Below the pieces are notes generated by a model. That model was not told where the DNA came from, did not search any database, and saw only the letters and a list, made by a program, of their open reading frames with translations. Shown one piece after another: positions 58,861 through 64,000 of a DNA stretch of 64,000 bases. Every line of letters starts with the position of its first letter. The first letter of the stretch is position 1. The position numbers were made by a program, and so were the translations under genes. The stretch comes from Citrobacter gillenii (GTDB lineage: Bacteria > Pseudomonadota > Gammaproteobacteria > Enterobacterales > Enterobacteriaceae): the NCBI RefSeq assembly GCF_013337685.1, contig NZ_SUQN01000003.1, positions 310,001 through 374,000 on the forward strand, given 5' to 3'.

Positions 58861-59370
58861 CTAGCTGGTCGAACCCAGCATGACAACAGGACGTTGGTAC
58901 TGCGGACCACGGCAGATCTTCTCAACAATAAAAAGCAGCGTGATGGCAGAGCCAATCGGTAACGGCAGGTAGTTTTGCCCGGCGCTTAACAGCGGGAATT
59001 CCGCAACGGGTTGTTCCCACAGTTCAAGACACAGCGTGGTGCCGTACCAGAGAATAAACAGGCTAATCGCCGTCAGCATAATATCGGCGATAAGAGAGCA
59101 GTAACGGCGGGCGGTTTCACCCAAACGATCGGTCACCATGCTTACCGCGATATGCGAACCTGCGCGATAACTCACCGCGGCGCCAATAAAGGTGAATGTC
59201 ACCATACAGAGAATAGCGACAGGCTCAGGCCATGACAGGGCATTGTTCAGAACATATCGTGCAAATATCCCAATTGGTATGATGGCGACCATCACTAATA
59301 ATGCCATCCCGGCAATCCACATTGAGACCCGGTAAAAAAAATCCATTACCGATGAATAGCATTCACCCAT
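58861..59370 (-). CDS. TRAP transporter small permease (DctQ-like)
   Basis: From ATG at 59370, eight bases after GAGG, the product has 169 residues; upstream GTG and ATG codons (59379, 59376) are alternatives. It has four hydrophobic segments and the DctQ pattern (ARYVLNNALSWPEPVA). It pairs with the large permease, 30 bases downstream. Confidence 0.85.
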   Translation of the reverse strand: MGECYSSVMDFFYRVSMWIAGMALLVMVAIIPIGIFARYVLNNALSWPEPVAILCMVTFTFIGAAVSYRAGSHIAVSMVTDRLGETARRYCSLIADIMLTAISLFILWYGTTLCLELWEQPVAEFPLLSAGQNYLPLPIGSAITLLFIVEKICRGPQYQRPVVMLGSTS

Positions 59371-59432
59371 AATCATCACCTCGAATTAATCAAAAGACTC
59401 AGGCAGATGGTGGATGCCATCCGCCTGATGAA

Positions 59433-60410
59433 CTACTTCACATCCTGAATACGTTTGATCAAATCTTGGTGATCTTTACCGTAATTATCCCTTACCGACT
59501 GCGTGGCTTTATAGAAAACATCAGTATCAATATCATGGAACTGAACACCATTGGCTTTCATAGTTTCCAGTGATTTCGCATTATAGGCTTCCCACAATTT
59601 ACGCTGTTCTACCTGCGCTTCTTTCGCGAGCTTAATAATGAGATCCTGATCTTCTTTTTTCAATTTATCCCATTTCGTTTTCGAGAACAGGAATAGCTCA
59701 GGAATAATAAAATGTTTGCTCCAGGTGTAGTTTTTAACCACCGGTAAATAGTTGTGCGCCACAAACGTTGGTGGGTTATTTTCCGTGCCATCAATTACGC
59801 CGGTCTGCATGCCGCTAAACACTTCGCTGACCCCCATCACAATGGAGTTCGCGCCCATCGCTTTTAAGGTATCCAGCGCGATTGGGCTGGCCTGCACGCG
59901 GATTTTCATCCCGTGTAAATCTTCTGGCTTGATAACCGGATTTTTAGTGATCAGGTTGCGCGTACCTGCATCCATCCAACCAAGGAATACCAGTCGTGAT
60001 TTACTGTTTGCGGTCAGACGGTCGCCAATCTCCTGGCCAATCATCCCGTCCAGCACCTTATGCATATGGTCTTCATCGCGGAAAATATACGGCAGGGTAA
60101 AGACGTTAATTTCAGGGAGTATGGCGGCAACTGGGGTCATTGAGACGCGAATAATATCGATGGCGCCTAATTGCGCCTGCTCAATCATCTGTTTCTCATC
60201 GCCTAATACGCCACCGGGAAAGGTTTTAATCTCCAGACGCCCGTCGGTCGCTGCACTGAGTTTTTCCCCCATGTGCTTCACGGCAACAACGTTCGGGTAA
60301 TCAGCCGGATGCACATCGGCGGCACGGAAGGTTTGGGCTAACGTGGTATGACTGGCCAGCAAGACTGACGCGCCAATACACAGGCTTAACAGGTTTTTTG
60401 TCAGTTTCAT
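59433..60410 (-). CDS. TRAP transporter substrate-binding protein (DctP-like)
   Basis: The 325-residue protein has a signal peptide (MKLTKNLLSLCIGASVLLAS, cleavage near TLAQ) and the DctP pattern: GGVLGDEKQMIEQAQLGAID and, near the binding arginine, MKIRVQASPIALDTLKAMGA. The periplasmic protein delivers a carboxylate to the permease. It is the first gene of the operon. Sugar-acid binding proteins such as those for uronates are the closest in feel, but the substrate cannot be read from the sequence. Confidence 0.85.
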   Translation of the reverse strand: MKLTKNLLSLCIGASVLLASHTTLAQTFRAADVHPADYPNVVAVKHMGEKLSAATDGRLEIKTFPGGVLGDEKQMIEQAQLGAIDIIRVSMTPVAAILPEINVFTLPYIFRDEDHMHKVLDGMIGQEIGDRLTANSKSRLVFLGWMDAGTRNLITKNPVIKPEDLHGMKIRVQASPIALDTLKAMGANSIVMGVSEVFSGMQTGVIDGTENNPPTFVAHNYLPVVKNYTWSKHFIIPELFLFSKTKWDKLKKEDQDLIIKLAKEAQVEQRKLWEAYNAKSLETMKANGVQFHDIDTDVFYKATQSVRDNYGKDHQDLIKRIQDVK

Positions 60411-60788
60411 TTGTCCTTCTCCAGAAGTTCATAATTTCCATTAATAGAAATGGTATGCAGAGCAAATGACTGCCGGAATTAAAAATGGGCAGCGAGAAAC
60501 TTTTTTAACGACGTTACCTGCGCAGACTAGCTGGTGTAACAATTTATTTCGATGACTGCCTTCACAAAAAAACGTCAATGATAATAATTTTTAGCACACT
60601 GTTTCATTTTTGCAACGGAGATCGTTTTATTGAGAAAAAACAAAAGGCGAGAACGGGATATGTTAATACTTTACCCCGTTAGTATTTCAATAAAATTAAA
60701 ACACAAATATTGCGAGGGAATATCTTCGAATGAAAAAGAAAAATGCCGAATGGCTGTACCCGCACCATTCGGCAGAGAAACGAAACGG
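60411..60788. other. Intergenic region between the TRAP operon and mgtA
   Basis: These 378 AT-rich bases hold the mgtA terminator at their right end and must hold the TRAP operon promoter, which I cannot place. No gene is supported. Confidence 0.55.
60730..60774 (-). terminator. mgtA terminator
   Basis: Ten-base arms (60744-60753 TGCCGAATGG, 60765-60774 CCATTCGGCA) are followed on the minus strand by a T-rich tract. Confidence 0.75.
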
Positions 60789-63497
60789 TTATTGCCAGCC
60801 GTAACGGCGGCTATAAAAACCTTTCACTAATTGGGTCAACGTCATGTAACCCGCCAGAATCGCAATCAGCCACGGGAAGTAGCTCAGCGGCAATGCCTGC
60901 AATTGCAGGTAGCTCGCCAGCGGGGAGAATGGCAGCGCAATCCCCACCACCATCACCACCAGCGTCATCAGCATCAGCGGCCATGCGGCGCGGCTCTGGA
61001 TAAACGGTACGCGGCGGGTACGGATCATATGCACAATCAGCGTTTGTGACAGCAGACCCACCACAAACCAGCCCGACTGGAATAACGTCTGATGCTCTGG
61101 CGTATTGGCATGGAAGACAAACCACATCAGGCAAAAGGTCAGAATGTCGAAGATCGAGCTAATCGGTCCAAAGAACAGCATAAAGCGCCCCAGTTCGGCG
61201 GGATTCCAGCGCTGTGGTTTTTTGATCTGCTCTTCATCGACGTTATCAAACGGAATTGCCACCTGGGATACATCGTACAGCAGGTTCTGGATCAGTAAGT
61301 GCAACGGCAGCATTGGCAGGAACGGCAGAAATGCGCTCGCCACCAGCACGCTAAAGACGTTACCAAAGTTGGAGCTGGCCGTCATTTTGATGTACTTCAG
61401 CATGTTCGAGAAGGTTCGACGCCCTTCGATCACCCCTTCTTCCAGCACCATCAGGCTCTTTTCCAGCAGGATGATATCCGCCGCTTCACGGGCAATATCA
61501 ACCGCACCATCGACGGAGATACCAATGTCCGCCGCGCGCAGCGCCGGGGCATCGTTGATGCCATCGCCCATAAAGCCGACCACGTGGCCTTCGCGTTTGA
61601 GCAGGGTCACTATGCGTTCTTTGTGCATTGGCGTCAGGCGGGCAAACAGCGTGGTGCGCTGGGCAAGCCGGGCCAGCTCGTCGTCGCTCAACCCTTCAAT
61701 GTGGCTACCAATCACCACCTCACCCGCGTCCAGACCGACTTCATGACACACTTTTGCCGCCACCAGTTCGCTGTCGCCGGTGAGGATTTTTACCGTAATG
61801 CCGCTGGCCTTCAGCGCCTTCAGCGCCGGGGCGGTGGTCTCTTTCGGTGGATCGAGGAATGCGATGTACCCTTCGAGGATCAGATCGGACTCATCAATAC
61901 GCTGGTAGTCCCCTTCACGCGCGGGCAGGTATTTGGTTGCCACTGCCACCACGCGTAGCCCCTGACGGTTCAGCGTGTCGGTCACGCGCTTCACCCGACG
62001 CAGCATGTTGTCGTCCAGCGGAACAATTTCACCGTTGTGGCGCACCTGGGTACAGACGTTGAGGATCTCCTGCAGCGCGCCTTTGCACACTAACTGGTGA
62101 ACATCGCCCACTTCTGCCACCACCACCGACATGCGGCGGCGTTCGAAATCAAACGGGATCTCATCGATTTTCTGCCAGCGGGTCGAGAGTTGACGCGCCG
62201 ATTCTTCATCCACACCGTCCAGCACCGCCGTATCCAGCAGGTTCTTCAGCCCGGTCTGATAATGGCTGTTCAGCCACGCAGAATGCAGAACGTGCTCGCT
62301 GGGTTTACCGGAGATATCGGTATGATTCTCCAGCACAATTTTATCCTGGGTCAGCGTACCGGTTTTATCGGTACACAGAATATCCATCGCACCAAAGTTC
62401 TGGATGGCGTCGAGGTGCTTAACGATAACTTTTTGTTTTGACAGCTTCACCGCCCCGCGCGCCAGCGTTGAGGTGACGATCATCGGCAGCATTTCTGGCG
62501 TTAAGCCTACTGCCACGGACAGGGCAAACAGCGCCGCTTCCCACCAGTCGCCTTTGGTGTAACCGTTGATAATCAGCACAATCGGCGCCATCACCAGCAT
62601 AAAGCGGATCAGCAGCATGCTGACGCGGCTGATCCCTTTCTGGAATGCATTCTGCTCGCTATCCTGCTCGGTCACGCGACCCGCCAGCTGTCCAAACCAG
62701 GTGTTCGCCCCGGTAGAAATGACGATCGCCTGCGCCGTACCGCTCACCACGTTGGTGCCCATAAAGCACAGGGTATCGCACTCCAGCGGGTTGCTTTGCT
62801 GCGGGTCACGGCTGGTCGCCACCTTCTCGACCGGCAGTGACTCACCGGTCAGCGAGGCCTGCGCGACAAACAGATCGCGCGCCTGAACGATGCGTAAATC
62901 CGCCGGGATCATATCCCCCGCCGCCAGCTTGATAATGTCACCGGGCACGAGCTGATCGATAGGCAGCTCAACCCAACCGTTTTCGCCGGTCTCATTAATC
63001 ACCCGCAGGACCGTGGCGGTGTTGCTGACCATCGCTTTTAGCGCATCCGCCGCTTTGGTGGAGCGCGCCTCCTGCACAAAGTTCAGCAGCGTCGAGATAA
63101 TCACCATCAGGGCAATCACGCCTGCGGCAAACAGATCCTCGGTGGCATAGGAAATCCCGCCCAGAATGGTGAGCAGAATATTAAACGGGTTGCGGTAACA
63201 GACCCACAGATGTACCCACCACGGCGACGGTTTCTGCGCCGGCAGCTGGTTTTCGCCATGCTGCTCACGGGCGCTTTCCACTTCCGCGGCGTTCAAGCCT
63301 TCAGGGTGGGTATTAAAGGTTTTCCACAGCGTCTCTTCGTTCATCAGCGCCATCTTCAGGCAATGTTCACTCAGAGAAGGCGGAATAGGCGTGCTGGCAA
63401 CGGTCTGGGCGTTCGGCAGCGGATCACGATGCACCAGACGATGCGGTAAATGGCGGTTCAGCCGGGCAAACAGCTGGCGGGTGATATTTTTAAACAT
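60789..63497 (-). CDS. mgtA: Magnesium-transporting P-type ATPase MgtA
   Basis: From ATG at 63497 the product has 902 residues and is a P3B-type ATPase. The phosphorylated aspartate is in CTDKTGTLTQDK, the actuator motif TGES is in ASLTGESLPVE, and MGDGINDAPAL is the hinge motif. About ten membrane segments bring Mg2+ into the cytoplasm. The open frame extends 26 codons upstream into the leader, but the family start is MFKNITRQLF. It is controlled by the PhoP box and leader described below. Confidence 0.96.
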   Translation of the reverse strand: MFKNITRQLFARLNRHLPHRLVHRDPLPNAQTVASTPIPPSLSEHCLKMALMNEETLWKTFNTHPEGLNAAEVESAREQHGENQLPAQKPSPWWVHLWVCYRNPFNILLTILGGISYATEDLFAAGVIALMVIISTLLNFVQEARSTKAADALKAMVSNTATVLRVINETGENGWVELPIDQLVPGDIIKLAAGDMIPADLRIVQARDLFVAQASLTGESLPVEKVATSRDPQQSNPLECDTLCFMGTNVVSGTAQAIVISTGANTWFGQLAGRVTEQDSEQNAFQKGISRVSMLLIRFMLVMAPIVLIINGYTKGDWWEAALFALSVAVGLTPEMLPMIVTSTLARGAVKLSKQKVIVKHLDAIQNFGAMDILCTDKTGTLTQDKIVLENHTDISGKPSEHVLHSAWLNSHYQTGLKNLLDTAVLDGVDEESARQLSTRWQKIDEIPFDFERRRMSVVVAEVGDVHQLVCKGALQEILNVCTQVRHNGEIVPLDDNMLRRVKRVTDTLNRQGLRVVAVATKYLPAREGDYQRIDESDLILEGYIAFLDPPKETTAPALKALKASGITVKILTGDSELVAAKVCHEVGLDAGEVVIGSHIEGLSDDELARLAQRTTLFARLTPMHKERIVTLLKREGHVVGFMGDGINDAPALRAADIGISVDGAVDIAREAADIILLEKSLMVLEEGVIEGRRTFSNMLKYIKMTASSNFGNVFSVLVASAFLPFLPMLPLHLLIQNLLYDVSQVAIPFDNVDEEQIKKPQRWNPAELGRFMLFFGPISSIFDILTFCLMWFVFHANTPEHQTLFQSGWFVVGLLSQTLIVHMIRTRRVPFIQSRAAWPLMLMTLVVMVVGIALPFSPLASYLQLQALPLSYFPWLIAILAGYMTLTQLVKGFYSRRYGWQ

Positions 63498-63771
63498 AGG
63501 CAGTCCCTCTGCGCCGGTATCAACAGGCGCAGTAAATCCTTCAGGCGTGGCAAAGCCTTGCCTGATGGCAATCATAAAATCACAACAGGGACGTCAGAAC
63601 GTCACTGTCTTACGTTTCCGGTAAGACAGTGAATGCAGGCTTACCGGAAAGGGGTTTTTCTCCGTTTCGGGAGAGGGGTGGGATCGGGATCCATACAGCC
63701 TCCGGTAAGTGAATGATTTGCCCCGCGCATTATAGGGATAAATCTATAAGGTTCGTGGCAATTATGGCGGT
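63498..63771 (-). promoter_or_regulatory. mgtA 5' leader (Mg2+-sensing riboswitch region)
   Basis: The transcript from the PhoP-dependent promoter would carry a leader of roughly 260 bases before mgtA with the mgtL leader ORF within it. In Salmonella this leader switches between structures according to Mg2+ and proline. A hairpin arms pair around 63601-63645 (CTGTCTTACGTTTCCGGTAA, then its partner) is seen; I have not folded the whole RNA. Confidence 0.7.
63641..63694 (-). CDS. mgtL: mgtA leader peptide MgtL
   Basis: The 17-codon ORF reads MDPDPTPLPKRRKTPFR and stops at 63641. It has the four prolines and the basic end of Salmonella MgtL. Slow translation when proline or Mg2+ is low is known to favour read-through into mgtA. 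It lies 143 bases before the mgtA start. Confidence 0.88.
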   Translation of the reverse strand: MDPDPTPLPKRRKTPFR

Positions 63772-63806
63772 ATGATAAAGCACAGAAACTAAACCAAACG
63801 TATACC
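63772..63806 (-). promoter_or_regulatory. PhoP box and -10 of the mgtA promoter
   Basis: On the minus strand GGTATA, five bases, GGTTTA (63790-63806) is a PhoP direct repeat with one mismatch, and TATCAT (63772-63777) lies 12 bases further on, the usual spacing of PhoP-dependent promoters. Confidence 0.75.
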
Positions 63807-63884
63807 AGACTTTGCCCATTGCGCTGAGCATGAGTAAAGTTATTCTCTTTTGGCATAACTTCACACGCGACACGGGAATACAGG

Positions 63885-64000
63885 ATGCAAAATCGGCTGA
63901 CCATTAAAGACATCGCCCGCTTAAGCGGTGTGGGAAAATCAACCGTTTCCCGCGTCCTCAACAATGAAAGCGGCGTCAGTGAGCGCACCCGTGAACGCGT
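63885..64000 (+). CDS. treR: Trehalose repressor TreR, N-terminal part
   Basis: The 39 visible codons start MQNRLTIKDIARLSGVGKST and hold the LacI-type helix-turn-helix (DIARLSGVGKSTVSRVLNN). TreR represses the trehalose genes and responds to trehalose 6-phosphate. The gene runs off the right edge, divergent from mgtA as in E. coli. CAGG just before the ATG is a weak ribosome site. Confidence 0.93.
   Translation, partial: MQNRLTIKDIARLSGVGKSTVSRVLNNESGVSERTRER

Noticed and set aside
63695-63988. Leftward frame that ends in mgtL but begins inside treR
   Set aside because: It crosses the mgtA promoter and the treR start; only the last 17 codons (MgtL) are real.

Overview
This window is enterobacterial chromosome. 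From about 33.7 kb to the right edge the gene order (ahr, idnK, idnDOTR, yjgR, lptGF, pepA, holC, valS, yjgM, rraB, argI, yjgK, pyrLBI, ridA, mgtA, treR) is that of the leuX-treR part of the E. coli/Salmonella backbone. A miaE gene (present in Salmonella and relatives, absent from E. coli K-12), a Salmonella-like mgtL leader peptide and a TRAP transporter inserted between ridA and mgtA point to a Citrobacter- or Salmonella-like genus; I cannot name the species. Assignments rest on motifs and on remembered family sequences, not on a database search.

Layout. (1) 1-4120: a hydroxyproline utilisation cluster: the start of a divergent PAS-type regulator, 4-hydroxyproline 2-epimerase and a three-subunit D-hydroxyproline dehydrogenase, overlapping and reading rightwards. 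(2) About 4388-33336: a 29-kb genomic island in the 3' end of tRNA-Leu leuX, bounded by a 20/21-bp direct repeat of the tRNA end, with a P4-type integrase next to the tRNA. Its left third (4585-11227) is a CP4-57/CP4-44-like module (yfjP, yfjQ, yfjR, ypjK, yfjS, yfjT, ykfF, antirestriction, radC-like, DUF987, cbeA/cbtA and a third overlapping gene). Then come an unknown ribbon-helix-helix gene, an HUH-type Gp2/YagK-YfjJ protein and an AlpA-type regulator. The centre (13601-28594) is a complete DISARM anti-phage operon: a C5-cytosine methyltransferase (DrmMII type), DrmD, DrmMI, DrmA, DrmB and DrmC. Between it and the integrase lie a nucleotide-cyclase-fold-like protein read leftwards, a MITE-like inverted repeat and an HNH nuclease.

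(3) 33690-35284: an HNH nuclease and a SAM methyltransferase overlapping by one base, on the chromosomal side of leuX. (4) 35359-41420: aldehyde reductase Ahr and the L-idonate/gluconate genes with a GntR/IdnR-type operator and a CRP-type site. (5) 41500-57452: housekeeping genes separated by REP/BIME repeats, including ARG boxes before argI and an intact pyrL attenuator with the AATTTG start known for UTP-sensitive initiation. (6) 57544-64000: a leftward TRAP transporter operon, mgtA with PhoP box and mgtL leader, and the start of treR.

The best candidates for something new are the DISARM operon carrying both an adenine and a cytosine methyltransferase, the cyclase-like gene beside it, the two unlinked HNH genes flanking the integrase and leuX, and a second, int-less copy of the integrase-upstream region at the left boundary, which suggests successive integrations at leuX.
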